From: Bacillota bacterium
GTDB taxonomy: Bacteria > Bacillota > Dethiobacteria > DTU022 > UBA8154
Reading direction: 5' to 3'
Assembly (NCBI GenBank): GCA_012728375.1
Contig: JAAYFF010000050.1
Location: 1-35,757, forward strand
Length of the DNA: 35,757 nucleotides
Part shown: piece after piece, positions 1 through 8,692 of the stretch
How the letters are laid out: every line of letters begins with the position of its first letter
Position numbering within the stretch: the first letter of the stretch is position 1
Notes under the pieces: generated by a model
The model's input: only the letters and a program-made list of their open reading frames with translations
The model's database searches: none
Told to the model about the DNA's origin: nothing
Position numbers and translations under genes: made by a program

Positions 1-330
1 CCTACAACCTACAAAGAATTGCCCAACTGGTATAGCAAATTAGCAAAATTGCCGGTAGGTAATAGCTTCGGCTAAGAAAATTTTAGGTTATTGGTTGTGA
101 ATATAGTTTTCAAAGAACAGTTTTTCAGGTGAAACTAATTACATAATACGACAAATGAGAAGAATTTCCTTGTTAAATTATGCATTTTAACAAAAAATTT
201 TATAATACGGCACCATTTACAACCAACATATTTATTTTTTCGAAAAAAAGGCTCTAATCAAGGCCCTTCCTTTTCATTTTTATGGATATGATTTTATTGC
301 CGCCCAAAAAGGGACAGGAGGATATAATTC
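1..330. other. AT-rich non-coding stretch
   Basis: I see no convincing gene in these 330 bases. They are AT-rich and contain a TATAAT hexamer at 201-206 without a well-spaced -35 box. An imperfect short hairpin with a T-rich tail lies around 247-280 and could be a weak terminator. The last 20 bases carry the ribosome binding site GGACAGGAGG (312-321) of the small ORF that follows. Confidence 0.5.
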
Positions 331-462
331 ATGATGCTTAAATATCTTAAAGCAATCGCTTGCGGTAAAGACAAACAATGCGAAAAGCTCGTCGCGGCCT
401 ATCAGCAGAACCTGGACGAGCTCCTCGATTATATGACGTTCTTAAAGATTGTTTGGGAATAG
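331..462 (+). CDS. Small hypothetical protein, 43 aa
   Basis: This is a 43-codon ORF with a well-placed ribosome binding site: AGGAGG ends about ten bases before an ATG-ATG start. The product is predicted to be mostly helical and charged, with two cysteines (residues 11 and 17), and ends FLKIVWE. No family is recognised with confidence. The segment QQNLDELLDYM only loosely recalls the SQELD motif of Spo0E-like phosphatases, which is too little to name it. The TAG stop lies inside a strong hairpin (457-492), so the gene and its terminator are fused tightly. It is transcribed convergently with the MvhD-type gene. The coding call rests on the ribosome binding site, the ORF and the following hairpin. 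Confidence 0.55.
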   Translation: MMLKYLKAIACGKDKQCEKLVAAYQQNLDELLDYMTFLKIVWE

Positions 463-492
463 CGGGGTAAACAGGCCTTTACCCCGCTATTC
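457..492. terminator. Strong hairpin between convergent genes
   Basis: A perfect 15-bp stem (457-471 pairs with 478-492; core AGCGGGGTAAA / TTTACCCCGCT) encloses the six-base loop CAGGCC. It includes the stop codon of the small ORF and ends four bases before the stop codon of the convergent MvhD-type gene. Neither side has a clear T-run. A bidirectional terminator or transcript-end stabiliser is the likely role, but a canonical U-tract is missing. Confidence 0.6.
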
Positions 493-495
493 GGC

Positions 496-1263
496 TTAGG
501 CAAGGGCAAAACGCCAGCGGCCTTCCTCATAGCGGACTAATCCTTGCCGTGCTGTATTATTAAGATGCCTGGATATATCAGACTGATTCAGGCCTAAAAC
601 CTCGGAGATTTCCCTGGTTGAAAGAGATCTTTCCCTCAGCAGCAGCATAATTTGACTTATAGCCAGTTTGTCTCCAATTAAATCGTCATACAACCTGGCA
701 AACTCTTCACTGCCATAAAAAGCTTCGTATTCTTCCATTGTCTCAAACTGTAATCTCAGCCTCTCATTGATGGCTACCCTAATGTAGGGTATCAGCCTGG
801 TAATTGCGTTAAGCTTGAACTCCAAATTGATTTCCGATATCCTTTCGCCTTTGCCTAAAGGGCCTAAGCTCTCTATCTCCCTGCCAAATTCATTCATAAC
901 ATTGGCAAACCGGATTCCTTCGCCGGCAGATACCCATTCAATCCTCAATCTTTTCGGGTTTATCCCCATATGTTCCATTATTTTCTTCACAACAAGCACC
1001 ATATTTAACGCATAGTAATTTCCATGAGTGATGTAATGACAGTCGCTGAGATGGCAACCTCCGATAAACATACCGTCTGTTCCGTTTGAGAAAGCCCGGA
1101 AGATATGTTTCATGTCGACTCTGGCTGAGCACATGATCCTTATCAGCCTGATATAAGGGGGATATTGAAAACGGGAAACCCCGCAAAGATCCGCGCCTCC
1201 GTAACAGCACCAATTGCATATCATCCCAATGAGCTTTGGTGTAAATTTAGAATCATTACTCAT
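496..1263 (-). CDS. MvhD/FlpD-type electron-transfer protein with C-terminal winged HTH
   Basis: The N-terminal ~140 residues belong to the MvhD/FrhD (FlpD, methyl-viologen-reducing hydrogenase delta subunit) family. These small iron-sulfur proteins pass electrons to HdrA. Cysteines sit where expected: CNWCC (16-20), MCSARVD (C45) and GCHLSDCHY (C70, C75). Unlike the usual ~140-aa subunit, this protein continues to about 255 aa. Its last ~55 residues form a winged helix-turn-helix of ArsR/MarR type (LSTREISEVLGLNQSDISRH and a wing). The start chosen is the ATG at 1263, because AGGGGAGGG lies just upstream and homologues begin close before the CNWC motif. An ATG at 1329 abuts the hdrA stop codon and would add 22 unusual residues. 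It lies directly downstream of hdrA, so the two are probably co-transcribed. No hydrogenase or HdrBC genes are present in the window. Confidence 0.85.
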   Translation of the reverse strand: MSNDSKFTPKLIGMICNWCCYGGADLCGVSRFQYPPYIRLIRIMCSARVDMKHIFRAFSNGTDGMFIGGCHLSDCHYITHGNYYALNMVLVVKKIMEHMGINPKRLRIEWVSAGEGIRFANVMNEFGREIESLGPLGKGERISEINLEFKLNAITRLIPYIRVAINERLRLQFETMEEYEAFYGSEEFARLYDDLIGDKLAISQIMLLLRERSLSTREISEVLGLNQSDISRHLNNTARQGLVRYEEGRWRFALA

Positions 1264-1329
1264 ATCGTTGTCTAACCCTCCCCTAGAAAATAAGTTTTCT
1301 CCTCGAAAGTAAAACCAGCTTGCCTGCAT

Positions 1330-4300
1330 TTATACTTTGAACCGCGCATCAATTTGGTTTAATAGCTGTTGATCGGTATAGTGTTTTAATTGTATAGCTC
1401 CTGTGGGACAGATTGAGTTGCAGAGGCCGTCCCCCTTACAAAGAATAGGATTAACTAAAGCCTTTCTGCCCCGCGGCGTCTCATAAAATTCAATAGCACC
1501 ATACTTACAGGCTGCGATACATGCTCCGCAGGAAAGACAGTTTTCCTCGTCCACACTGCAAACAGAGCCGGAGGCAGTGAATGTATCATGGGAAAGAAGC
1601 GTTAAGACCCGGCCGGCAGCTCCATAAGCCTGGCTGACGGTTTCCGGTATGAGCTTAGGATAATGAGCCATCCCGCACATGTAAACACCTTCCGCACCAA
1701 AGTCAACAGGCCTTAATTTGGCATGGGCTTCCTGGAAGAATTCATCCGGGCCCAAGGTTACTTTAAAAAATTGAGATATTTCCTTTCTGTCTGCAGAGGG
1801 AACAACAGCAGCAGCCAAAGCAACTATATCCGCGTTTATTTCCAGCTTTTTACCTAAGATGTAATCCGGAACAATAACCTTTAGGACAGGCCGGCCTTCT
1901 TCATCCGCGGCGGCCTCTACCTGAGGTTGGTCATCCGGCTCATAACGGATAAACCTTACCTCTTTGCCTGCCGCTTCCCGGTAATAATCTTCTTTAAACC
2001 CATATGTTCTCATATCACGGAAAAGAATGTAGACATCCATCCCGGGATTTATTTCTTTTAGTTTAAGCGCATTTTTAATCGATTCGCTGCAGCATATCCG
2101 GCTGCAGTAGTTTCTATCTTCATTTCTGCACCCTACGCACTGGATCATCACGAGGCATTCCGCTCCTGTAATCTTTTCATTCCCTTTAACGATCAGTTCC
2201 TCCAGCTCCAGGTGGGTCATGACCCTGTCATCTTTTCCGTACAGGTATTCGGTAGGCTTGTACACTTCAGCCCCTGTGGCGATGACGGTTGCTCCATGTT
2301 TAATCTCCAGATCCCTTCCTCCGGAATTTATCCTGGTTGTAAAATTCCCCACATAACCGGTAGCCTCTGTGATAACCGTATTAGTATAGACATGTATCAG
2401 GGGGTTCTGATATACCTTTTTGATAAGATCACGTAAATAGGCCTGAACATCGAGCCCTTCCAGAGTGTAATGTATTTTTCGGGCTGCCCCCCCCAGCTCT
2501 GCTTCTTTTTCCAGCAGATAAACATCATGACCCTGGTTGGCTATGGAGAGAGCACAGGTCATGCCGGCCACCCCCCCGCCGACCACCAAGGCTCTCTTAT
2601 CAACGGGCAGATCGAATTCCTCTAACGGCTCTAAATGGCAAGCCCTGGCCACCGCCATACGGATAATATCCTTTGCTTTTTGATTGACCGCGTCCTGTTC
2701 TTTGGAGTGGACCCAGGAGCAATGTTCTCTGATATTTGCCATATCAAAACAATACTGGTTAATCCCCGCCTCCCGAAGAGTGTCCCGGAACAGGGGCTCG
2801 TGGGTCCTGGGTGTACAGGCGGCGACAACCACCCGGTTAAGCCCTCTTTCCTGGATATCCTTGGCCAACATGGCGGCTGATTCACTGGAGCAGATAAAGA
2901 GATTTTCTTCAGCGTGAACAACATGAGGCAAGGTTAAAGCATACTCAACGGCGGAAGGAACATTTACAACCCTTCCGATATTAGCTCCGCAGTGACATAC
3001 ATAGACACCAACTCGGGGCTCCTCTCCCGAGATGTCCCTTTCCGGCGGATAGATTCTTTCTTTAGAGAGATTTCCTCGCCGGTAGGAAAGAAGTTCACCG
3101 CACTGGGAAGCGGCTCCGCTGGCGGTCATCACCGATTCGGGGATATCCAGGGGACCCTGAAAAGCGCCGCTGACGAATATTCCCGGGCGAGAGGTCTCCA
3201 TGGGATTAACAGGGTTGACTTTACAGAATCCATGGGCATTGAGCTCAATTCCGAACGTTTCGGCCAGCCTTTTAAAATCCGCAGGAGGAGTCAAGCCAAC
3301 TGATAAGACCACCATTTCGAATTCTTCCTCTTTGACTCCGTCATCCGCGGTAGAATACCGGACCATAATATTCTTGGTTTCCGGATCTTCTCTTACTATG
3401 GATGAATAACTTCTAATAAAGCGAACCCCGGGAAGGTTCTCCGCCCTCTGGTAGAACCTTTCAAAATCTTTCCCATAGGAACGTATATCATTATGAAAGA
3501 TAGTGCACTCGGTTTCAGCATCATGGTCTTTCGCCAGAATAACCTGCTTTTGCGTATAGGTGCAGCATACGGCCGAACAGTAGCTGTTGCCGCCCGGCGT
3601 AACCTGCCTGGAACCGACGCAGTGAATCCAGGCGATTTTACGGGGGTGTTTCTTGTCGGAAGCGCGCCGTATCTCGCCTTCGTATGGCCCTGTGGCGCAG
3701 AGCAGCCGTTCAAAGTCCATACTGGTTACCACATTCTCAAACTCGCCGTAGTGATATTCATCCCTCAGCTTAGGGTCATACGGCTCATAACCCGGAGCCA
3801 GGATGATAGCCCCTACTTTTACTTCTATCGTCTCAGCTTTCTGAGTAAAATCTATGGCGTCGGATTGACAAACTCCCTGGCAAATGGTACATGTTTTGTC
3901 CTGAAGATAAAGACAGCTTTCATCGATATAAGGTTTAAGGGGAATTGCCTGGGCAAAGTAGATATGGATAGCTTTGTTCTTCGATATTCCTTGATTAAAC
4001 TTATCGGGGTATACGACCGGGCAATATTCTGCACAAACAGTACAACCGGTACATTTGCTCTCATAAATATACCTGGGCTTTTTAGTCAGCGTTACCCTGA
4101 AGTCTCCGGCTTTCCCCTCCACCTTCTCAACCTCTGTATAGGTTATGATCTCTATATTGGGATGCCTGTCACATTCCACAAATTTAGGGGATTCAATACA
4201 CATGGAACAATCATTGGTAGGAAAGGTCTTATCAAGCTGGGCCATATGACCGCCGATGGTCGGGGCACTGTCAACCAGATAAACCTTAAAACCTGCCGTG

Positions 4301-4422
4301 GCAAGATCAAGAGCCGCTTGAATACCGCTGATCCCTCCGCCGACGACCATCACATCTACGAAATTACTGCCTGTAAGATTTCTAACAAGCTGATCTCCAA
4401 TTCTTTCTGCTTCTTTTTCCAT
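1330..4422 (-). CDS. hdrA: Heterodisulfide reductase subunit A-like protein, long form (1030 aa)
   Basis: HdrA is the FAD-containing core of flavin-based electron-bifurcating complexes. This copy is the long form with two flavoprotein halves. The first FAD Rossmann motif VVGGGISGIQ is at 26-35, with HdrA cysteine motifs at 72-75 (CSMC), 124-134 (CTGCTVCAEYC) and 178-185. A CHCG motif is near 474, a second FAD motif VVGGGVAGM is near 611, and two C-terminal [4Fe-4S] ferredoxin motifs are at 962-972 (CLSCGACIAAC) and 995-1005. GGATGGAG precedes the ATG. The MvhD-type gene follows immediately, the usual HdrA partner that feeds in electrons. HdrB and HdrC are not nearby, so the electron acceptor (disulfide, ferredoxin or another oxidoreductase) cannot be told from this locus. 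The family call is firm; the physiological reaction is open. Confidence 0.93.
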   Translation of the reverse strand: MEKEAERIGDQLVRNLTGSNFVDVMVVGGGISGIQAALDLATAGFKVYLVDSAPTIGGHMAQLDKTFPTNDCSMCIESPKFVECDRHPNIEIITYTEVEKVEGKAGDFRVTLTKKPRYIYESKCTGCTVCAEYCPVVYPDKFNQGISKNKAIHIYFAQAIPLKPYIDESCLYLQDKTCTICQGVCQSDAIDFTQKAETIEVKVGAIILAPGYEPYDPKLRDEYHYGEFENVVTSMDFERLLCATGPYEGEIRRASDKKHPRKIAWIHCVGSRQVTPGGNSYCSAVCCTYTQKQVILAKDHDAETECTIFHNDIRSYGKDFERFYQRAENLPGVRFIRSYSSIVREDPETKNIMVRYSTADDGVKEEEFEMVVLSVGLTPPADFKRLAETFGIELNAHGFCKVNPVNPMETSRPGIFVSGAFQGPLDIPESVMTASGAASQCGELLSYRRGNLSKERIYPPERDISGEEPRVGVYVCHCGANIGRVVNVPSAVEYALTLPHVVHAEENLFICSSESAAMLAKDIQERGLNRVVVAACTPRTHEPLFRDTLREAGINQYCFDMANIREHCSWVHSKEQDAVNQKAKDIIRMAVARACHLEPLEEFDLPVDKRALVVGGGVAGMTCALSIANQGHDVYLLEKEAELGGAARKIHYTLEGLDVQAYLRDLIKKVYQNPLIHVYTNTVITEATGYVGNFTTRINSGGRDLEIKHGATVIATGAEVYKPTEYLYGKDDRVMTHLELEELIVKGNEKITGAECLVMIQCVGCRNEDRNYCSRICCSESIKNALKLKEINPGMDVYILFRDMRTYGFKEDYYREAAGKEVRFIRYEPDDQPQVEAAADEEGRPVLKVIVPDYILGKKLEINADIVALAAAVVPSADRKEISQFFKVTLGPDEFFQEAHAKLRPVDFGAEGVYMCGMAHYPKLIPETVSQAYGAAGRVLTLLSHDTFTASGSVCSVDEENCLSCGACIAACKYGAIEFYETPRGRKALVNPILCKGDGLCNSICPTGAIQLKHYTDQQLLNQIDARFKV

Positions 4423-4472
4423 TTATCTCCATCCTTATCAGTTTTATTTACCCGCAATAATAAAAATAAGAA

Positions 4473-4497
4473 AGCGGGTTTACCGTCGTAACCCGCT
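4473..4497 (-). terminator. Rho-independent terminator-like hairpin upstream of hdrA
   Basis: The arms AGCGGGTT (4473-4480) and AACCCGCT (4490-4497) form an 8-bp stem. On the minus strand it is followed by a T-rich tract (TTTCTTATTTTTATT). It lies about 140 bases past the satP stop codon and about 50 bases before the hdrA start. It may end the satP transcript, or act as a 5' leader hairpin or attenuator for hdrA, since a candidate promoter lies just upstream. Confidence 0.6.
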
Positions 4498-4500
4498 AAA

Positions 4501-4530
4501 ATTCTATCAAATGACCTGAAATTTTCCCAA
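4501..4530 (-). promoter_or_regulatory. Candidate hdrA promoter
   Basis: On the minus strand TTGGGA (4525-4530) and TAGAAT (4501-4506) are separated by 18 bases, a fair sigma-A match. Transcription would start at the edge of the hairpin at 4473-4497, placing that hairpin at the very 5' end of the hdrA-mvhD message. Confidence 0.4.
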
Positions 4531-4634
4531 TACATTATTTCTATTTCCTTAATGGGATGTATCGTCGATATCTATTCAGTTTTTGAAGGAATAATAGAAA
4601 GTAAAAAGGCTAGTCCTTTAATTGAAGTTCCACG

Positions 4635-5210
4635 TTATTTAGACTTACCGCGTAATTCCTCCAACACTTGGGCTAAACCCGTGTAAATAGCTGAAAAACC
4701 GCAAATAATCCCTTCATATCCGGCAATTTTCGTGATTGCCATATTGCCTGTCCAGTCCCCCGCGGCAAGCAGGAAAAACAATATGGCCAGAGACCCAAAC
4801 ACAAATTGAAGACGCGGATTTATTTTAAGCGTTCCAATAAACATAACCGCTGTAAACAAACCCCACATAAAAAGATATGCTCCCATAGCAACGCTGTCAG
4901 CAGGATCTCCCCATGCTCCTTTAGGGATAACCAGTAAACCGACTAATGAAAGCCAGAAAAGTCCATAGGAAGTGAAGGCGGTAGTACCGAATGTATTGCC
5001 CTTTTTCCATTCCATTATTCCGGCAATAATCTGTGCTATCCCGCCATAAAAGATACCCATTGCCAAGATCATGCTGCTCATTCCAAAAAAGCCGGCATTG
5101 TGCAGATTGAGAAGCACTGTCGTCATTCCAAAACCTAATAATCCAAGGGGAGCCGGATTAGCTGTGGAATCCGCCATAGTGATAATTGATTTATTAGATT
5201 TTCCTTGCAT
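4635..5210 (-). CDS. satP: Acetate/succinate transporter, GPR1/FUN34/YaaH family
   Basis: This 191-aa membrane protein matches the AceTr (GPR1/FUN34/YaaH, SatP) family of acetate channels/transporters in length and pattern. The family signature NPAPLGL is at about residues 17-23 and is followed by six hydrophobic helices. The conserved NLHNAG segment is in the first helix and an [13 protein letters not shown] region lies mid-protein. GGAGGATGAAAT precedes the ATG. Its neighbourhood (an ADP-forming acyl-CoA synthetase two genes upstream) fits export or uptake of acetate or a similar short-chain acid, but the substrate is inferred from the family. It is probably a separate unit from hdrA because of the hairpin between them. 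A weak 5-bp hairpin with a short T-run sits at 4605-4619, right after the stop. Confidence 0.9.
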   Translation of the reverse strand: MQGKSNKSIITMADSTANPAPLGLLGFGMTTVLLNLHNAGFFGMSSMILAMGIFYGGIAQIIAGIMEWKKGNTFGTTAFTSYGLFWLSLVGLLVIPKGAWGDPADSVAMGAYLFMWGLFTAVMFIGTLKINPRLQFVFGSLAILFFLLAAGDWTGNMAITKIAGYEGIICGFSAIYTGLAQVLEELRGKSK

Positions 5211-5563
5211 ATTTCATCCTCCATTATTAAATTTAAATTTAATCAAAAATAACGACCTGCAAGGTTGTGCCTGTCCCTTAAAAAAATAATTCCGACTGTA
5301 TTTTTTGAGAATAACAAATGTCATAAATTTTTTACTCTGTTGACGAATAAAACACAGCCCCTTTGATTATTTTGCGGGTTTTTTCACCACCCCCTTTTCT
5401 TATTGGCCTTTTATTTGCAGGTCTGACCTTTTTTTATCTTACCATATCTTATTACCAAAAGGTATTATAGCCGGAAAATCAAAAAACGTCCACGGTGTTG
5501 CCCTTTTAAATATATTTTCACAAGTAAGCCGTATAAAAGGGCTTTTGATGTTGTTCTTTATTG
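5211..5563. other. Intergenic region with satP control signals
   Basis: No gene is seen in these 353 bases. Next to the satP ribosome binding site is a perfect 18-bp AT palindrome, ATTAAATTTAAATTTAAT (5226-5243). A weak minus-strand promoter candidate, ATGACA (5319-5324) and TACAGT (5295-5300) with an 18-base spacer, lies behind it. Downstream of the DUF554 gene a 9-bp inverted repeat, GCCCTTTTA (5500-5508) / TAAAAGGGC (5534-5542) with a 25-base loop, could be a transcript end, though it lacks a clean T-run on the minus strand. Confidence 0.4.
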
Positions 5564-6259
5564 TTATACTGGATATAAGGCGGCAAAAAGAAGGCTTAAA
5601 GGAATCGCCACAAAAATTCCCGGAAGGAGATTGCCTACTTTAATTTCTTTTATTTGAAGAATATTCAAGCCGATGCCGACAATCAACAAACCTCCGGTTG
5701 CACTCATTTCCGTAATAATTGGCTGGGAAAGAACATTCTGCAATAAACCGGCCGCCAGGGTAATTGCTCCTTGATATAAAAGCACCGGAATTGCGGAGGC
5801 TAATACCCCGGCTCCCATGGATGTGGCAAACACAATTGCAGTAGTGCCGTCTATCAACGACTTGACCATCAGGATGCTATGGTTTCCTTTAATTCCGCTT
5901 TCAATGGCTCCCGTTATGCTCATCGCCCCTATACAATAGATCAAGCTCGCGCTGATAAAGGCTCTGGTAAAACGTCCATCTTCACCGCTTATGAATTTAT
6001 TTTCCATCCAGGTTCCAAAGCTTTTTAATTTTTTCTCAATATCAATCCATTCTCCGATAACTCCGCCGATAACGAGTGAGCCAATCACAACAAGAGAATT
6101 ATTTGTCTGTAAAGCCATATCAATTCCGACCAGAAGCACGGCCAGGCCTAAGCCCTGCATTATCGTTGAATTCATTTTTTCCGGCATGGCATGGCCAAAC
6201 AGAAGGCCCAAAGCCCCGCCCAAAATTATTGCTGTAGCGTTGACAATTGTCCCCAGCAT
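5564..6259 (-). CDS. DUF554 family membrane protein (YdfK-like)
   Basis: This is a 231-aa polytopic membrane protein of the DUF554 family (Bacillus YdfK-like), which has the family's usual length. It shows glycine-rich transmembrane helices such as IILGGALGLLFG near the N-terminus, a conserved GxxxGxxxxIE segment (IGGVIGEWIDIEKKL) and ISASLIYCIGAMSITGAIE in mid-protein. The biochemical role of the family is unknown. I start it at the ATG at 6259, which has AGGGG eight bases upstream. A TTG two codons earlier is too close to that ribosome binding site. It follows the acyl-CoA synthetase gene by about 90 bases on the same strand with no clear terminator between them, so the two may share a transcript. 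Confidence 0.88.
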   Translation of the reverse strand: MLGTIVNATAIILGGALGLLFGHAMPEKMNSTIMQGLGLAVLLVGIDMALQTNNSLVVIGSLVIGGVIGEWIDIEKKLKSFGTWMENKFISGEDGRFTRAFISASLIYCIGAMSITGAIESGIKGNHSILMVKSLIDGTTAIVFATSMGAGVLASAIPVLLYQGAITLAAGLLQNVLSQPIITEMSATGGLLIVGIGLNILQIKEIKVGNLLPGIFVAIPLSLLFAALYPV

Positions 6260-6349
6260 GTTCAATTCCCCTTTAGCTTAAGAGAAACCCTGTTTTATTT
6301 CGGGAACGAAAAAGGACATAATTTACCACCGGCCTACCAAATTTCTGCT

Positions 6350-8455
6350 TTAAGCCAAAATTACTCTGGCATCCAAAGCTGCCACCCGGCCATCAAAGGC
6401 CAGTAGAGGGTTTAAGTCTATTTCCGAAATGGCCGAATTTTTCAGCACCAGCTCTGAAAGAGCAGCCAGACAATTAATCAACAAATCCATATCCACAGCT
6501 TTAACACCCCTGGCCCCTTTCAGCATCTTACTTACTTTTGTTTCCTCGATCATTTCCCTTGCTTCCTCCCTGCTTAGAGGCGGGATTCTTAAGGAAATAT
6601 CGTTTAATATTTCCGTAAAGATTCCCCCGGCTCCAAAAGCCAGTACAGGACCAAATACCGGGTCCCTTTTACAACCGAGCAAAAGCTCAATTCCACTGGG
6701 CAAATGTTCCTGAATAATCACCCCAGAAAGACGTGCACCCGGCTGCTTTTGTTCGATTTCCGCATACATAGCCGAAAAAGCTTCTTCAAGCTGCCGGCTG
6801 TTTTCAATATTGAGCCTTATCCCGCCAACATCCGACTTATGAATAATGTCCGGGCTTACGATCTTCATCGTTACAGGGTAGCCGATCTTGTTGGCGAGCG
6901 CTAAAGCCTCCCCGATGTTCTCTGCCCGGCCCCAGCGGGCTACGGGAATACCGTATGCTTCCAGAAGGCTCAGAGCGTCGTCCTGGGACAAGTTGCCCGT
7001 TTTACCGGCGAGAAGCCGGGCCGCATCCCCGCTTTGCCGGTGAGGCAAAACAAGTTCCTTATGCCTGCGCACTTTCTTTTTAATCAGGTGGTGATATTTA
7101 TAAAGCGCTGCGAGGGCCCTGGCAGCGCGTTCAAGGGTAAAATAATACGCCACTGTATTGTCTTTTTCCAATTCTTCTTCATAATAGCGGTAGTTATTGC
7201 CACAGGAGGAAACAACTACCGGCTTATCGGGATATTTACCTGCTATCTCCCGTATATCTCCCGAGACGTCCAAAAAATCTTCATCAGTAGTTAAAAAGGA
7301 GCCGGTCATGCAAATTACAGCATCAACCTGCGGATCTTGCAGGAACGCTTCCAAAATGCGGCGGTAGCAATTCTGGTACCCGTGAAACATGGCGGCAGGC
7401 CACATATCCATTGGGTTAGTGCAATGCGCCCATTTGGGAAATAACACTTCGAGCTGCTCTAAAGTGGCCTTTGTGGGGACGGCAATTTCCAGTCCGAAGC
7501 GGATGCAGGCATCTGCGGCCATTACTCCTGCCCCGCCGGATATTGATACTATCCCGATCCGGTTTCCCTTAATACCGTTAAAGGTACAGAAAGCTTTACT
7601 TAGATCGCCCATCTCCTCAGCATCCGCCACCCGGAGCAAACCGCACTGTTTAAAAGCAGCGTCAAAAACCCTGTCCTCGCCGGACAGCTTGCCCGTATGG
7701 GAACTCGCGGCCAGCGATCCGGCGGGGGTGCTTCCCGTTTTATAGATAATCACTGGTTTCAGCGCCGCAGCATCTTTAGCCGCCTCCATAAACCTGGTCC
7801 CGTCACTCAGGCTCTCCATGTGGATATTGATTACTTTAAGACGGGGATCCCGCGCCAGGTGGCCGATCACGTCCGTGACGCTAATATCGGTGGTATTGCC
7901 GGAATCAACAAGTATTCCTATGCCGGTGCATAGCTGGGAGGCGCCTAAATAGAAAGTTCCTGTTTGGCAAGTAATCCCAATCGGTTTAATGGGATTAATA
8001 AAATCAATAAACGAGGTGCAAAAATTATGATAGTTGTTAACAATGCCCAGGGTGTTGGGCCCGAGCACCCGAATGCCGTTTTTTGCTGCTATGTCAAGGA
8101 GCTCTTGCTGCATTAAAATGCCTTCTTCATCCCCGTCAAAAAAGCCTTGGGCGACGATGATCACAATTTTAACCCCTTTTGCGGCGCATTGTTTAAAAAG
8201 CTCAATAACCGCGTCACGGGGTGCACAAATAACCGCCAGGTCCGGCACTTCCGGCACTTCCAGCAGGGAGGTAAAGGCACGGCACCCCAAAATTTCTCCT
8301 CCCTTTGGATTAACCGGATAAATGCGCCCCTTATAGCCCCGTTTAAGCAATACTTCCAGAGCGCTGTTACTGCCCCGGCCTGTCCGGCTGGTAACTCCGA
8401 CAAGTGCAATGGACTCCGGGGCGGTTAACTTTTTGAAATCGCTGTCTGGCAGCAT
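6350..8455 (-). CDS. acdA: ADP-forming acetyl/acyl-CoA synthetase, fused alpha-beta
   Basis: This 701-aa protein carries the alpha and beta parts of NDP-forming acyl-CoA synthetases in one chain. These enzymes make ATP from ADP and acetyl- or acyl-CoA. The CoA-binding Rossmann domain begins near residue 15 (ALVGVTSRTGRGS). The succinyl-CoA-ligase-like domains follow, with the phosphorylated histidine in SSHTGKLSGED (H253). The ATP-grasp domain spans about 480-700 (MKIVSPDIIHKSDVGGI; FGPVLAFGAGGIFTE; EIDLNPL). AGGAGGTCC precedes the ATG by nine bases. With SatP nearby, a role in substrate-level phosphorylation coupled to acetate (or propionate, isobutyrate, aryl-acetate) release is plausible. 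The substrate cannot be read from sequence. The gene symbol reflects the family only. Confidence 0.92.
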   Translation of the reverse strand: MLPDSDFKKLTAPESIALVGVTSRTGRGSNSALEVLLKRGYKGRIYPVNPKGGEILGCRAFTSLLEVPEVPDLAVICAPRDAVIELFKQCAAKGVKIVIIVAQGFFDGDEEGILMQQELLDIAAKNGIRVLGPNTLGIVNNYHNFCTSFIDFINPIKPIGITCQTGTFYLGASQLCTGIGILVDSGNTTDISVTDVIGHLARDPRLKVINIHMESLSDGTRFMEAAKDAAALKPVIIYKTGSTPAGSLAASSHTGKLSGEDRVFDAAFKQCGLLRVADAEEMGDLSKAFCTFNGIKGNRIGIVSISGGAGVMAADACIRFGLEIAVPTKATLEQLEVLFPKWAHCTNPMDMWPAAMFHGYQNCYRRILEAFLQDPQVDAVICMTGSFLTTDEDFLDVSGDIREIAGKYPDKPVVVSSCGNNYRYYEEELEKDNTVAYYFTLERAARALAALYKYHHLIKKKVRRHKELVLPHRQSGDAARLLAGKTGNLSQDDALSLLEAYGIPVARWGRAENIGEALALANKIGYPVTMKIVSPDIIHKSDVGGIRLNIENSRQLEEAFSAMYAEIEQKQPGARLSGVIIQEHLPSGIELLLGCKRDPVFGPVLAFGAGGIFTEILNDISLRIPPLSREEAREMIEETKVSKMLKGARGVKAVDMDLLINCLAALSELVLKNSAISEIDLNPLLAFDGRVAALDARVILA

Positions 8456-8499
8456 TTATGAGGACCTCCTTAAATTAAGCAATTTCTTTTATTTACTCT

Positions 8500-8513
8500 T
8501 TAACAGTTGTTAA
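8500..8513. promoter_or_regulatory. Palindromic operator-like site upstream of acdA
   Basis: TTAACAGTTGTTAA is a 14-bp dyad (TTAACA and TGTTAA arms with a two-base centre), 45 bases before the acdA start codon. A third copy of the half-site occurs about 100 bases further upstream. It could be a repressor site, but no regulator is linked to it here. Confidence 0.25.
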
Positions 8514-8630
8514 CATGATATTCCCATCTTATCAATTACAAGAAAAAAAGTCAGCCCCCACGTTGCTTCTATATAAAGTAAAGCTTACATTCCCAACTGG
8601 TTACAAATGGTTAACACCTTTTTCAAAGAA

Positions 8631-8660
8631 AAGCCCCGGCACGTTCATCAGCCGGGGCTT
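8631..8660 (-). terminator. Rho-independent terminator
   Basis: A perfect 10-bp GC-rich stem (AAGCCCCGGC / GCCGGGGCTT) with a 10-base loop is followed on the minus strand by TTTTCTTT. It closes the minus-strand gene that ends at 8693 and insulates acdA from it. Confidence 0.85.
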
Positions 8661-8692
8661 GCCTGTGTACCAGCTTCTTTTCCCTTGTCTTT

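Noticed and set aside
3493-4491. A 332-codon frame on the plus strand opposite the 5' part of hdrA
   Set aside because: It lies almost entirely within the antisense of a clearly coding hdrA with known motifs, has no ribosome binding site and gives a low-complexity, unrecognisable product.
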